A DNA stretch of 64,000 nt from Pocillopora verrucosa (taxonomy: Eukaryota; Cnidaria; Anthozoa; Scleractinia; Pocilloporidae), in assembly GCF_036669915.1 (NCBI RefSeq), contig NC_089318.1:11712071-11776070 (forward strand). The letters are read 5' to 3'. This document shows, one piece after another, positions 1 through 12,705 of the stretch (its first letter is position 1; each line of letters begins with the position of its first letter). Made by a program: the position numbers and the translations under genes. The notes under the pieces are model-generated. The model did not search any database. It worked only from the letters and a program-made list of their open reading frames with translations, and was not told the DNA's origin.

Positions 1-249
1 GATTAGTGATTAACATCTCCTTATCATTGTAATACAGCTGACAAACAGGCATGTGATGAGAATTGATTGAGTTATCAACTGAGTGATATTGTTTTAACCA
101 GAACTAACTTGTGGACAAATGGATACCAGTAGCAATTAGTTGGGAGAATTTTGTAGCTTAAAACAGTTGGAGTTTGTCTAGACTTGGTTTGACTGTGAAT
201 AATTGAAATTTAATAATATTTTTTTAATAAATTATGCTTACTTTTACAG

Positions 250-422
250 AAAGCAAAAAGGAGTGTATTATATGTATGAGTAAGGAACCAAACAGTGTGC
301 TGATTCCATGTGGCCATCTGGGATTGTGCATGGCTTGTGCCAGAGAGATACAGAGGAACTCCAAACAATGCCCAGTCTGCAGAAGTGTAATTGATCAAGT
401 TCATCAAGTCTATGAATCCTAG
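250..422 (+). CDS. RING-HC finger protein, last exon only
   Basis: This is the C-terminal exon of a gene that begins before the window. A pyrimidine-rich acceptor (ttacttttacag) ends at 249, and the open frame runs to TAG at 420-422. The peptide carries a complete C3HC4 RING finger: CIIC, then CGH, a C..C pair, and CPVC, ending about 11 residues before the stop. RING-HC fingers recruit E2 ubiquitin-conjugating enzymes, so this is probably an E3 ubiquitin ligase. A RING at the extreme C terminus occurs in Neuralized-like, IAP, MUL1 and related ligases. The tail IDQVHQVYES is reminiscent of the Neuralized type, but the exon alone does not decide the family. An in-frame ATG at 234 lies in the intron side and is not taken as the start. 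Confidence 0.75.
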
Positions 423-2634
423 ACATATCTGAAAATAGAGTTATTTTGGGTTTTTTTGTTACATAGTTCATGTTTGAATGCTTACCTTACTGTCACAGGC
501 TTCATTTTGAAACAATTTTAAAACAGATGTATTAGATCAGATACAAACAAGAATCTTGTTATGTTCCCCTCATCAAATTAGTATATCTGTAAGTTTACTA
601 AAAATGTAAAGAAAAACAATTTTAATTATGGCTTCCATTGGACACATAGATCTATTTAACAGTAATCACTTACGCATTTTACTGAAATAGGAAGGAAAAA
701 TGGAAGTCAGTTTGTGATCACTGTCATCTTCAAAAATTATTTAAGATGGGGATCAGCTAAGAATGACAGAGAGCTAGATTAAGCTAAATGAATTAAATTA
801 GAAGTCATTCAATAATTGAATAGTCTTTTTTTATGAAAGAGATGATTTAGGTGAACTATATGTGATTAACCAACTGGAAAAAACTTTTAAATCTTTCTTA
901 TTCCCTTGTAAAGTATGCACAAATTTTATCCCCATCAGCAAAAGAAAGTCATTTACTAGAGAGTTTCTGATTGTTTCTTTTTCATTTTTTCCCCATCTCC
1001 ATTTAAAATCCTTATTAGCCAACCAACTCCTTAAGTGTTTCTTCTGTCAATAGCTGTGTATTGACATAATTTTATTTCTAGTAATATTTGTCTATTTTAT
1101 GTGAGGCACTGTTCATCAACATGCTCATATTAAAATGCAATAAGGAAGCAAGCAAGCAAGCTTAATCTGGGATAAGGATGGGTGTGCTTATCATAAGAAA
1201 TTTGAATTTCTTTAAAAGGTAACATGTGATAGAGATAGAGTTTTCTCCATTGTTTATTATTATTTTTCAATGGATAGAAATTTTTGTTTGCACCTTAATA
1301 ATATTATTACTGTTAATAATATTATTATTAACATTACTGCGAGGATCACTTTCATTAACGTCTTTATCTGCAGTTCAAATATATGACTATCATATATTCT
1401 TAACTGTTTAATATTTTTTTGTGTTGTCTAGTGTTAGTGGCTTATCTTGAATGTTTGCTTAATGTTGAGGGATCAAGAGTAAGAACAATTTATTAAATAT
1501 TGATCATAAACCAAGAATTTTTGGTTAAGATTGCTGGATATTAGACTAGTATTTTTTATTATTATTTTGTTATCTCTTTTTTATGGAGACTGACTTGGTA
1601 TCAAGGCCAATATCAAGCTAGATCAAACAAAGTATTTGTAACATAAGCTAAAGATTATATCACAGAATTTAGCTTTCAAAAAATCATAGCTGGCAGTTCC
1701 AAGCTGGCAAAAATTCAGGTGGCCAATCAGGACAAAGGATTCTTTTTATTTTCTCTCTCCTTAGAGTCACAAATAGAATGAACAAATTGAGGTTATTTTA
1801 TAACTAACTTGATTTAAGAATTATTGTAGAATACAGAAGTAATGGAGCCATAAGCTCCTTAAAGTAATATTTCTGTCCTTACATAGAATTAAAAGAAACG
1901 TTTTCTCTGTGCTATTATCTATTTCCAGTTTGTGATATGGAGTGCCTCACAAAGATCATTTGAATACTGTATGTGATCGAGAATGGAACACTTCACATTG
2001 CAATACCAATATCAATTTGTCATGGAGTTCAAAATAACGCTTTTCGCCATGTCCATGAAATGAACCGGATGTATTTATGCACTTATTTTTTACAGACTGG
2101 CCCACAATTGATTTTGTTTGAAAATGAAATTTACTTACTACCAAGTAATTTAGTATTGATCTCAGTTCAAAGAAAACGACTGCGGTTTATATATCATAGG
2201 CTAAACAGTCAAGTAATCTAAGGGAAGGGCAAAAAGAACGCTATCGAAAAAGATTGAAAATTAAGTAAAATTTGCAAAAGTTCGTCGGAAACAATTTAGA
2301 CCTTTCTTACGTGCTTTCGCAAAGAAGTTTGTCGAATGTTATTTTTTAATCGTTCTTCATTCTTCTTCTTGAATCTTTCAATCTCTTCCTTGTCCCTTCG
2401 GAAGTACATTTCTCAGCATGAGGACATTTGGATTTAGGATTGAATATCGTCGAATTTGTAAAAAGTTTGGTCAAGTTGCAGGGCTAGAAAATAGACTTTT
2501 ACACTAGTAAAATATTGCACATCGCCTCGAGGGAAAAATTTAATTGGATTCACTATCTAATGTAAAGCCCAAAAAGGAATGATGGAAAATAACTCAGGTT
2601 TGGTAAATTACCTAATATTTTCGTTACAATATAA
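423..2634. other. 3'UTR and gene-free stretch
   Basis: No coding region that I can support. The sequence is AT-rich with short homopolymers, and the few open frames of 60-80 codons resemble no family I know. The first part is presumably the 3'UTR of the RING gene ending at 422. An AT-rich patch of alternating ATT/TAA runs lies around 1296-1335. The interval 2831-3840, beyond the hairpin repeat, is likewise without a recognisable gene and leads into the 3' end of the mitochondrial carrier. Confidence 0.5.
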
Positions 2635-2788
2635 TTTTGGTTTAATCAACTGAGTTGACAATGTAAATTGGCCACCGTAAAGTGATTCAAGGCTGACGTT
2701 TCGAGCGTTAACCCTTCGTCAGAGCGAAAAATGCTCGGTTTACATTATCAACTCAGTTGATAAACCAAAAATAATCTTGTCACACTCC

Positions 2789-2827
<39 letters not shown>

Positions 2828-2830
2828 TCA
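2635..2830. repeat. Hairpin MITE-like repeat, copy 1
   Basis: Two arms of about 32 bp (2635-2667 and 2739-2770) are inverted copies built on TTTGGTTTAATCAACTGAG. The centre holds a pair gacgtttcgagcgttaaccc / cgaaaaatgctcgg. It is followed by a tail with caccacagtttctttagaaa (about 2802-2821) that is also found after the related hairpin at 11317-11507. Sharing both hairpin centre and tail shows that it is a dispersed family rather than a chance palindrome. Confidence 0.75.
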
Positions 2831-3840
2831 CTAAATACTGTATTAAATTTGGAATTATACGCCTTACTCTCGTGGGGATTTATATTCCCCTCTCTTATGT
2901 CTCCTACGGGAATTTCTCAAGCTAAATTAAGTGAAAAGTTGAGTTAATCAATCTTGAGACCAAGTAACCGCGAAACTTACTCGAATGTTCATGAACTATT
3001 GGCAATAAACATACAGCGAACAAATCAGCACTTATAATACAAAAACCGTCATGATATGTCTAGGAACTGTTTATTAATAAGTAGTTAATTGTATCGTAAG
3101 ATTCTTGTAATTGATAATCACTTTCATGTTGGCTGAAAGTCCAAAGAATGAAGCATAAGTATTACTGGTCTAGCTTGAGGAAATCGCTTCAGAAGCCTTT
3201 ATAATAAAAATATAAGATTCCCCATATATCCCTAAATTACGATAATAAGAATATAATTGCACTTCGCACGTGGTGATCCATCTTTTGGTGGCTAATAACC
3301 GTTTTTTGCCGGCAATATTTAATTCAATTAGAACCAAGACATTTTATGTGAGAATTCCCCGAGTTGTTGAAACAGCCATTGCTATGTCAATATTAATGTA
3401 TGGTAATCTAGGAATCCTTGATTAGATTTTGAAGATTATCCCGCCTAGAATAGCACTAGCTATCTGCGGGCTGGGGAGGGGAGGGCTTTTTCTAGATAGT
3501 CCAAGTAACTGAACGGGCCCGAAGCCATAGAATCAGAAGTTAAAGAATTGCGAGGCAGGTTCTTGCACCTTAGCCAATCGTTCTTGTTTCTTTATATGAA
3601 AGTTTTATATTTTAATTTAACCCTCTAAACCCCCATCTTAAATGAAAACAGAGCAGCTTTACGGGCCCGCTAAGTTACTAGGATCTTCGAGAAACGGGCC
3701 TCAGACTAGCTGCTTATTTTAAGATTGAAAGTTGTCGATATTGTTGATATTGCTGTGATGTGTTTCATAACCAGTTTTTGGTCACAAATTTCTCATAATT
3801 CTTTAACTAGGAGAGTCTCAGTCGTAAAACCTTGTCAGGC

Positions 3841-6800
3841 CTATAAAGGAAGATACTTTCTGATTGTTTCAACAACAAAGAACAAAGTAGCATTTGCTGG
3901 AATGGATCGCATTAAACACGGGGTAAAGCCTCTGTAGAATCGCCTCCATCCTCCTTCATCGTTATAAAGTTTTTTTACACAGTCCCTAATGCTTTTAAAT
4001 CGTCTTTTCTCCACCACAGAATCATCGGCTTGCATAGTAGACTTGATAACATCCGTAGGGTATGTAAGGAACCAATATAGAAATCCCCCGGTTCCCCCAG
4101 AGGCAAGTAATGCCATGGGGGATAAGTCAAATACCGTACCTCCCTCGGGTATCGACAGAGTGCGACATAATTCATAGAAACCTGGAAGAATAAGAAGACA
4201 ATCATAGGTTTGTCATATGAAAGCTAAGTTAGTGAGCAACACTGCAAATTACAGCTTTAAAACGCTGTAAACATACTTCAACATGTTTCTTCTGTTTCTT
4301 CTAATTAAGGCAGACTTTCTGATCATGGTATGTAGACAGACTCCTTGTGTTGTAGTGCCACCACGACGCCCTGCAGAAGTCTGCGTTAGTCAAACAATAC
4401 GCACTGGACTTCACAGTGTTTCTCACTAGTTTTTCTTTCAAGGAAAAAAATTTCAAAGAAGCACTTATTCGTTCGCAAAATCTGTGGATCAATACTAAGT
4501 TTCGGGTTTGATTAGCTCAGGTTTAAAATTGAACCCTATGCCATAGATAAACTAATTCGAGGTTTTGTTTAAACTCACCAAAGAAAGCTGAATTAGCTGG
4601 AATATTCCTTAGCCACGTAGCAGGCAGACCTTGGTAAGCTCCTCGGATTCCATGTTTTTTTACAATAACATAAGCTGCATGGAACACATTCCTATACATG
4701 ACTGACTCTCCAGATTTCGCTCGTATTATTTGGATTTGCATCTTTGACTTGAACTAAAGAACACCAAACAGTGTATTTTGTTAGATATTTCAAAGTAACA
4801 AATTGAACTCTAACGTTTTGTCAGCACTGAAAGCAATGACTGTATGATTTTACACTCCTTTTAAACTAGTTTGTGGACTTCCCTGTAACCTCTACTTCAA
4901 AATCAGTTTAGCAGTTAAAGAAGTCTGGATATAAGGTTACCTAGGTACATTGAATTGAATTTGATGAGAAGACTAAAATGTTAGTAGTGGAAGGAGGTAG
5001 GTTCACCCTTGGCCTTTACTAGCTCATCCTCAGAAGCATCGCTCAACCTTATTTTACACAAGGACTAAGACTAACTAATGCAACAGGAATCCAAAGAAAA
5101 ATATTGATTTCATACCAGTCTAATGAACTTTGAATTATATCCAAATTTCTAAAGGAACTCTTAACGTTATTTCATTTTCAATATAAAACATGAGGCGGCT
5201 TGAATGTATGGAGAAAGAAATGCACTCAAGGATTTGTGAAACTCTCTGGAATTCTCCCATCCCAAACCTGTCATACAAACAGGAGCAGATATAGAAAATC
5301 CAGAAAGCAAGGGCTAAAGAAATTGTAGTGATAGCATAGTTTGTGACTTTTGTTCCTTCAACGAGATTGTCACCAGAGGAAGCATCTTGCCACACCAGAG
5401 GGCACATAAGGTGAGTTGAGTCTCTCATGATGGCAGGACCATGTAGTAGATTGACCACATCTAAACATTTTTCAAGTTCACAACAATGTCATTATTCGAT
5501 GTCAGAGAAAACAGAGGGGTCAGTGTTGCTCCACAATACCATCACCCTGAAGCTGAAGAGCGATATTAACATGAAGAAAATAAGCTACAAATATGCCATA
5601 AGGATGATGAGGTATATTCCTATGTGTAAGTGGGACAGGACATGACAACTAAAGGAGATCTTTCAAGACATGCTAGGAAAGAAAGTGCAAACAGCATAAG
5701 ACTTTGAATACAACAAAAGCCAGGTGAAGGAGACACTGCACCACAGCAGAAAAATAGAGGCTGTATCTGATACATTGACACCAACAAGGAGGTTCAGTGA
5801 CACATCAGGAACAACCGAATGAACTTTGTGGAAGGGGGAAGGATCATACAGAGGCAATCAAAAAAAGGCTACATTCCATCACAAGAACACTGGCAGGTGC
5901 TAGAAAGATTGATGACAGACCTATCAGAGGCAAAAGCAGACAGTTGGTCACTGATCAAGAAGAGTATGAAAAAGTTGGGCAGAGCCGTTCAGGGATCTAC
6001 CCGCTAAGTGAGATACTTTGCAGGTCAGTTGGTACAGGCTATGTGCAGCAGAGATCTAGAAGGCCATCAAGCATCTAAAGAATGGAAAGGTAGCTGGTCT
6101 CAACGGTGGGACTTTCAAAGAAAGAGGAGTCAAGGTTGTCCCTAAGTATGGGCAATGGGTTGAGTAAGGCTGGACAGACCAATAGGCAGCAAAAATTCCA
6201 TGAACCTATGCTCCACTGAGAAAAGAAGGGATTCAGTTAGGTCATCTTTAAATAAAAAAACAAGATGTTTTATAAATAACCCACATCTGACCATCTGAGT
6301 GAATATCTGAAAATCAAACAATTAACCTGCAAAATATCACTTTCAATAATTACCCTGTTAGATCATCCCACTCGCTTTGATAACTTAAAGAGTTGTTAAA
6401 TAATGATAGAATAAATTTAGGTCAGAACAGGACTTTGAATTTATATTTAATTATTTTTGGATATTGGTGCACTGCCTTTTTACCAACTGCACTATGAAGG
6501 TCAACTAAACTATAAGGTAGTCATTATGTGAGTTTGTCATTCACCTGTAAAGGATAAAAACAATGTATATAGAATATACAAAACCCATTAATTTCAAGCA
6601 CTATATGATGCTTCCACCAAATGAAAGATCATCCCAAATAAGGCCTCAGAGAAAAAAAAGCAATATCATTATGTAAAATTAACAAATTGTGGTTGCCATT
6701 TAGTTATTTTCATTGAGTTTGGAGATTAATTATCACTAAGTTTCCAAAGCTGAATCTAGTTTTAATGAGAAATAAACACTCACCAAATCAATGGGTCCTT

Positions 6801-8425
6801 CAACCAAAGCAGCAACAGCACCTGTAAACATACCACATAGAAAGTACTCTGGAACTGTGAGGCGCTGACCAAGACGATCTTTTCCAGCAAAAAATGCAGT
6901 TATCTGTGGAGTAAAAAAAAAAGTCATCTTAAGTATCAATAAATTGGACTGGTGAATTTTTTTTCCCTATGTGTGCTACATGTGACTTATACAGATAAAA
7001 AACATCTTACAATAGTCATTATTTCCTGTCTCTGTAAAGCAGTGGTAGATAGCAAAAAGCAACCTTTCTAATCTACAACTTTCTTCAAGGTGTTCATTCA
7101 AAGGATGGATCTTTTCTCGTCCACACTTTTTAAAACACTTTTGAGAGACTGCAGCCACAAGGGTTTGAAGTTAGCATATAATCAAAGAGCCAAGTAACAC
7201 ACTACTATTACTGCTAGTATATGGCATTACATTATTTGACTTCAAATTGTTCAAGTCAAGATGCTGTTTGAAGTTTCTTGATGACCAAAAAAACTTTATC
7301 AGAAATCCATTGTGCTGACAAACATTTCACTCTGTAAGAATCAATGGAAAGAAGGTCCAGCTTCACTTTCTCTTAATTAAAGCTATTTCCAGAGTGCAAG
7401 ACTGTACAAACCCTTTTATTATTCTCTCTTTTTTTAAAAATAGAGTAGCACTTGTATAGACACATAATGTAGCAATGCATAATAAATTTCATTACTAATT
7501 TGTTCCACTTGCCTGATAATAGGATGTAAAGAGAGTTGCTCTGAAAAACATCTGACCCACAATGGGTGAGCCTGGAGAGAAAACAGTGATTTGAAGCATG
7601 ATTATTCAACAAATGAATATGTTTTAAAAATTAATTTGACTTGCGTTCTGGTAAAAACTATAAAAATATAGTGTAATCAGTCACTGAAAAAAAGGATCAA
7701 AGATCCTCCTTTTAAAAACCATTGGTGGATAAACACTTATCACTTCAGTTCTAGAGGGTTGTAATCTGAAAGTATAATGGGACAGTTGGTTGAAATTGGG
7801 CACCTGTAATAAGACAGTTACTGGTCATCCTGCTTTGTAGTTGTCCAAATTTGATAATTGCTTGTAATTGGTAATAAGAATGAGCGGAGTTCAATTTCGT
7901 CTGCAATCATTCAAGTGATTAGCAAAACTGAAAGACTGTGAAGTAGGAGTCCAATAAGTTAATCATGAGTATGAAACTGTGGTTTCTTTTAAAGTTGTTA
8001 GGCTTATGTTCCCTCGGTATTTTGCGGTAGGAATAGATTCAAGTTCCTTAAATACCGGTAAATCTAAATATAGCATAGATCTCTTCACCCTTGCAAAACT
8101 TGGGACATATGAAAAAAGTTTATTGAGACACTGGACAAAAAGCAAAACACATAGACTTCTCACCAACTCCTTTGTACAGTCCTCCAATTCCTTCCCATTT
8201 CATGGTTTTCACAAAACAATCCAAAAGTCCTTTGTACACCGGTTTGTCAACGGGTTGTGTTTGGAGACGAACCTTGAGGGTATCGAATGGATGACCAACG
8301 AGGCAAACAGCTATACCACTAAATGTTCCAGAAACTAAGTTTTTTACAGTTCTTCTCACAAACGATTGTTCGCCGGCCGGTATAGCCTCCAAGCTTTCTC
8401 TCTTTCTTATCCCGGAATTCGCCAT
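3841..8425 (-). CDS. Mitochondrial carrier family (SLC25) protein
   Basis: Complete gene of 318 aa. Exons on the minus strand: 8164-8425, 7513-7571, 6784-6903, 4753-4579 and 4181-3841; all phases join. Three carrier repeats are visible, each with the PX[DE]XX[KR] signature: PFDTLKVR (residues 46-53), PIDLFKSK (144-151, built across the exon 3/4 junction) and PTDVIKS (247-253). The family exchanges metabolites across the inner mitochondrial membrane through six helices. The first signature followed by LQTQ recalls carnitine/acylcarnitine- and basic-amino-acid-type carriers, while the YMC1/BOU-like group is also possible; I do not assign a substrate. Intron 2 starts with GC (CAG|GCAAGT). The start is the ATG closest to the first repeat; no other ATG in frame follows before it. 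Intron 3 contains a LINE fragment. The gene is divergent from the RING gene at 9853. Confidence 0.9.
5990..6130 (+). pseudogene. Degraded non-LTR retrotransposon fragment
   Basis: Inside intron 3 of the carrier gene, on the opposite strand. Around 6061-6110 the frame reads AIKHLKNGKVAGL, matching the linker just before the reverse-transcriptase domain of many LINEs (usually LKNGKAAGxDGI). A stop lies a few codons upstream and the flanking sequence from about 5640 is broken, with short open pieces only. Assignment rests mainly on this one motif, so the clade is open. Confidence 0.45.
7886..7955. repeat. Dispersed 70-bp repeat, copy 1
   Basis: Lies in intron 1 of the carrier gene. It has the same length as 50458-50527 and matches it at roughly 84% of positions by hand alignment; both start with GGAGT and end with GGAGTCCAAT. 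It probably belongs to a larger element whose borders I cannot place. Confidence 0.55.
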
Positions 8426-8468
8426 GTTAATTCGTCACGTCACCAATGAAATCGTCTTACTTAACCAA

Positions 8469-9659
8469 GTCACGTCACGTCGAGTTTATCTTTTTGTTGA
8501 GGGTAGTGGGTCGGGGGTTTCATGTCGAGGGCGATCCCTTTTTTTCCCTTTTTTTTTTTTTTTTTTTAATTAATAAAGAAAAATTAAACCAAATTTAACT
8601 AAAATAATTAAAATAATTAAAGAAAAAAATTTCAAGGTACGGATTGCACATGGACATTAGATCTTTGTATGCGTGGACGTCGGCTTAAAAGATAGCGATG
8701 TATACACCTAAAGAACCACAGCAATTTCCGTCGCGTTGTAGTTGTTGGATCTTGACAGTTGGAGTACACTCCATTTTGCAAAGCCAGTTATAAAAACATC
8801 GTGCTTTTCTTTTTTCGTGGATTCGAAGAGGAATCCATGTTCTCGAATCGAACAAAAACACTGGCACAACCAGACACAACCAGACATAAAGAGCTGTACT
8901 TGCAATATGGGAAAGTGCAAATAACGATTTTATCTGTTTTATAAACAAAGAAGTTAATCACCAACACCGGAAATCGCGACCAGGTGGTCTTAGGTTTGTT
9001 TTCGAATTTGCCCAGGCCGCTACCAATCACTTCTTGCGTAAAAATCTACAAAACTTGCGAAGTGGAACTATAGCTTGCCGATATTTTCCGTCGGCAAAAC
9101 GAGAAGTCAGTAAATGTGACCGATTCTGCAAGGGGAATTTTATTGTCTGGAGCTTGGACATGTCAGGAGAGTTTCCTTGACAGCTGGATTACACTCCATG
9201 TTGTGAAACCATTTATAAAGACATCGCGCTTTTTCTTCGCATTTTTTTTTCACATTTCTTCGCTTCGTGATGTTACAGTATCACGGGAAATCTAACCAGA
9301 TTTATGATCGAATATGAGCTCTCGGCGGGTTCTTAATTTAATTATTTGAAAACTAATCAGGTTTTGAAAAACGAACTGGGATGTCCATGTGCTTTTTACC
9401 ATCTCACTCCTCCCCCACTCGTTATTTTTTGGGGCGATGTCTACGTATAAAAAGATCTAATGTCCACATGCAATACGTATCTTGAAATTTTTTTCTTTTA
9501 TTACTTTAGTCAAATTTGGTTTAATTTTTCTTTAGTGATTAAAAAAAAAGAAATGGGAAAAAAAAAGGTACCCTCGACCCTCGACATTGTATCAACGCCC
9601 ATGAAACCCCCGACCCTCTAGACATACGAAGACATGCACATCCCTCGACGTTGCGTGAC
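8469..9659. mobile_element. Nonautonomous DNA transposon with long TIRs
   Basis: The two ends are inverted copies of each other for about 200 bp. The outermost 16 bp (gtcacgtcacgtcgag at 8469; complement at 9644-9659) match at 14 positions, then the gtcgggggtttcatg block, a poly-T/A tract, and the segment containing agatctaatgtccac (about 9450-9470) versus gtggacattagatct follow on both sides. The interior holds a direct duplication (about 8752-8815 and 9176-9240) sharing acactccat and ttataaa-acatcg. No transposase is present. It fills most of the promoter interval between the carrier (start 8425) and the RING gene (start 9853). I could not define a clean target-site duplication, so the superfamily is open. 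Confidence 0.7.
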
Positions 9660-9852
9660 TCCTAATATGAAAAGTAGAGCAAGGAGAACAAATTGAAAGC
9701 AAAATCAGCCATGCATTAAAGCTAAAATTGTTTTAGTCCTCCAGCGGCACAAAGAAAAAAAACTATTGTCTGTTACGCAGAGGATGCAAATCCACCGGTG
9801 ACGAAATCTGGCGCAGAGTAAATCTTGTTTCCGATCATCTGACCGGCCAATC

Positions 9853-12435
9853 ATGACGTTCCTCACATGGTTACGAAAAACAACGGCGGGAAAGTCGGCT
9901 GATAGCATGGCGGACCGTGCGTTAACGCAGTTTCCTTTCACAATTTCGTTTGAACAACGGTTCAACTGCCTCATCTGCTGGGCTCCGAACCTTAGGATGA
10001 TTTATGGATCTTGTCAGCATCGTTTGTGTGAGAATTGCTTGTACGACAAACTAGGTAACAGGAAAGTCGGGCTAGAAAGATGTCCTACCTGCCAACGAGA
10101 GAATACCTTCCCGCTGACAAAACCAGATATACCCGAGGATAATGTTGAAATTCAAGCTCATCTAGGAGTGAGAAAGTGTCCAAATGGTCGTTGTGACTTG
10201 CAGATGTGGCACTGGGAGATACCCGATCATTTAGAGTGAGTTTCCTTGCTTTTTAACTTCCGTGACTGTATGTCAACACGCCAGATTATTCGTTTCGCAA
10301 TCTTCCACATCATGAGCAGGGCCAGGGTTAGTGTGAAATTTGATTTCAGATCTGAAAAACTCAGTTTTTATCTTTTTGACGATCAATTTGATGATTGGAT
10401 GTTCTAAAAAGGCAGGAATTTTTTGCTCAAAGAGGCTTTTGAGCAGATAAATAAAGAAACGTAGATTGAATTAGTCGCTAACCGGCCTTCGAACAACAGC
10501 CCAGATGAATAGGAGGGTCGATCCTTCATCGCTGGTTCAAATTCAAGCGTAAACAGAACAATAATACTGTCTTTGAATCGTAAGTAAATCGAAGTGGGTT
10601 TTGGTCTAGTTTCACTTACAAAGGCCTCAGAAATACGTCCGTTTTACTCTCTAGCTCGAAGTACAGCTGCTGTATTGATGTTTTTACGTTCACGTTCTTT
10701 CTTTACTTTTCATCGTGAGTTAATATTTTCGTCTTAACTATTTATGGGTTGGTACGATCAGAGCATCTCATTTCCTAGAAACGAAGGAACCTTATGAAAG
10801 CCTTTGTTAAGGTAGGGTACCTTCCCTGTATGCAGAAGCCTCATCCCATAACTTCGCCATTTGTAGTCCTAGGCCCTGATTACTGACTTTTGAAATTTGA
10901 GCAAAAATACCGAAAAATAAGAGATCATCGCATTAGATTACACTCGTTATATCATTATTTTAAAGATGGAGATTGCCTTTATTGGCATCTTTTGACTCTG
11001 GATTTCCTATTCTTCAATTGGTTTGGGGTCTCATTTGAGGTAAAGGGTTTGGAAATCACTTATATCTTTTTCATAGGAAGACTTAAAACCCATTGTTTCA
11101 CTTCTTTTTTACCCATGCACTCCACTCAAATAAATAATGAAGGAAACCCCGAGGGCTACATGTAGTGTTCATATGCTGAGAAAATCGCACACAATCAGCA
11201 ATTTCAATGTTTCCCTTTGGTCCCAGATTTTGCCTATATTCATTTAGGAGATCATCAGACTTTTGTCTTTGTGGACCGCAGGAACCTTTTATTTATGAGT
11301 GGAGCCGAGCAATAAGAGGTAATTTAGTGTTAACAACTGAGTTGAAAACATAAATTAGCCACCGTAAAGGATAAAAAAGCTGATGTTGCAAGCGTTAGCC
11401 CTTCATCAATCGCTCTGACGAGGGGCTAATGCTCGAAACATCAGCTTTTTTACCCTTTACAGTGGCTAATTTATGTTTTAAATTCAGTTGTTAACACTAA
11501 ATTACCTGCTATACTCTCCCACCAATGCGGCACCACAGTTTCTTTAGAAACTTACCTCATTATTCATCAAGCAATAAGAGGATTGGTAGTGAGCTCAAAC
11601 TATCACCAAAGTCTGAGACAGTAAAAGTAGGAGTTTTCATATATCTCCAGTGATCACTGATCATCGCAGAAATCTCAGACATGTTTTTCAGAGTGATTTA
11701 CAAAAAGATGACTTAACATAACTGTTGACTTAAGAATATTTTTGGGAACCCACTAGCCACAACTTACTGTTTAAAGGTATACAGATTTGTCAATACTGGT
11801 ATGTTCCTTACTTTTATAGAATGACCTAACCTTTGTCGCAGTTGCCATTGGTCTTTTTAACCCTTTAAGATCTAATAGTTAATTATCCCCTTTGCTGCTA
11901 TAAATTTCCCTGTAACAAACATTTGGTGTTCAATCAAGTAATAACTTCTATTTGATAAGTTTGAGCATTCTTGTTACCTGTTTGTCGAACAGTGTATAGA
12001 TATTATAAGGAGAAGTTACATGTTCATTACTTCTGGGAGTTAAATGGTTCAGCAGACTGTTATGTAGCCATTTGGTACAAAATTAAGCAAATGATAAGGT
12101 TAGATATGGCCTGCTATGTTTCCAGGAGCAAGTGTACATAAATATTGGGTCTCCTGCCTTGCAGCTTTCTATTTGATCTTTTCTACAAGTTTGTAGTTCT
12201 GACTATTTTTCTCTTGTGTTACAGAATATGTCAGGTTGTTCCCAAGTCTCAGTCTATACAAAAGAAAAGAAAAGGTGCTGATGGTTCAAACAATGTGTTT
12301 GAAAGAAAGACCCCCATGGCACTGAGAAGTCATAAAAGTAAATCACCCAACCTTTTTTCTGATAAAAGACTGATTCGAAGGAAGACAAGATCTGGTTGTA
12401 GAAGAAACATTCATCATTCACAAAATAGGAAATAA
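9853..12435 (+). CDS. RING finger and TRAF-like zinc finger protein
   Basis: Two exons, 9853-10235 and 12225-12435, give 197 aa; the GA|GTGAGT donor and ttacag|A acceptor join in phase. Residues 39-80 form a C3HC4 RING (CLIC, then C-H, CENC and CPTC). Just after it, C109-C114-H126-C130 fits the C-x4-C-x11-H-x3-C pattern of TRAF-type fingers, and this finger is only completed by splicing. The C-terminal 65 residues are rich in Lys and Arg with KKRK, suggesting a nuclear or nucleic-acid-binding tail. RING proteins of this layout are usually ubiquitin ligases; I do not recognise a named orthologue. An in-frame ATG at 9907 (MADRALTQ) is an equally credible start. The intron carries two MITE-type repeats. 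The gene converges with BPNT1. Confidence 0.8.
11317..11562. repeat. Hairpin MITE-like repeat, copy 2
   Basis: Near-perfect palindrome in the RING gene intron: arms of about 90 bp (11317-11401 and 11418-11507) begin GGTAATTTAGTGTTAACAAC and meet at gcgttagcccttcatc / gacgaggggctaatgc. The tail at 11530-11562 contains caccacagtttctttagaaa, exactly as after the hairpin at 2635-2770. The transcript of this intron would fold into a long stem. Confidence 0.8.
11857..12051. mobile_element. TTAA-type MITE, degenerate copy
   Basis: Starts TTAACCCTTTAAGATC at 11857 and ends with gggagttaaatggttca at 12051, an inverted and slightly eroded form of the start. Its length of about 195 bp and terminal pattern match the intact MITE at 47629-47840. 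The right TTAA has decayed. It lies in the RING gene intron, upstream of exon 2. Confidence 0.6.
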
Positions 12436-12705
12436 AATAATCACACCACATAGGGTTCATGCATTGATTTGGTACATGTATATTGTAAGATAAGGTAACA
12501 AAATGTTCTTCACGAATTATTTTGGAGAATCCCTTTACATCAAACACTGCTGAGAAACAAGATATAATTTTTGGACATAAAACAATTCTACATATCTTGT
12601 GCTGTTATTAATAGATTATTTTCAAAGTACATAGGGCATGATTTTGATCTTCTTTGATCTTGCTTTTTCTTAGTAAGCCTTGTGACTTATGCTTCACTGT
12701 ATTAC

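Noticed and set aside
1226-1411. 61-codon hydrophobic frame that looks like a membrane peptide
   Set aside because: It comes from an AT-rich run of ATT/TAA units; translation of such sequence gives Ile/Leu by default, and no supporting start or splice context exists.
5135-5645. Longer open frames on both strands in carrier intron 3 (up to 107 codons)
   Set aside because: No family resemblance, and they sit within an intron next to a degraded LINE fragment.
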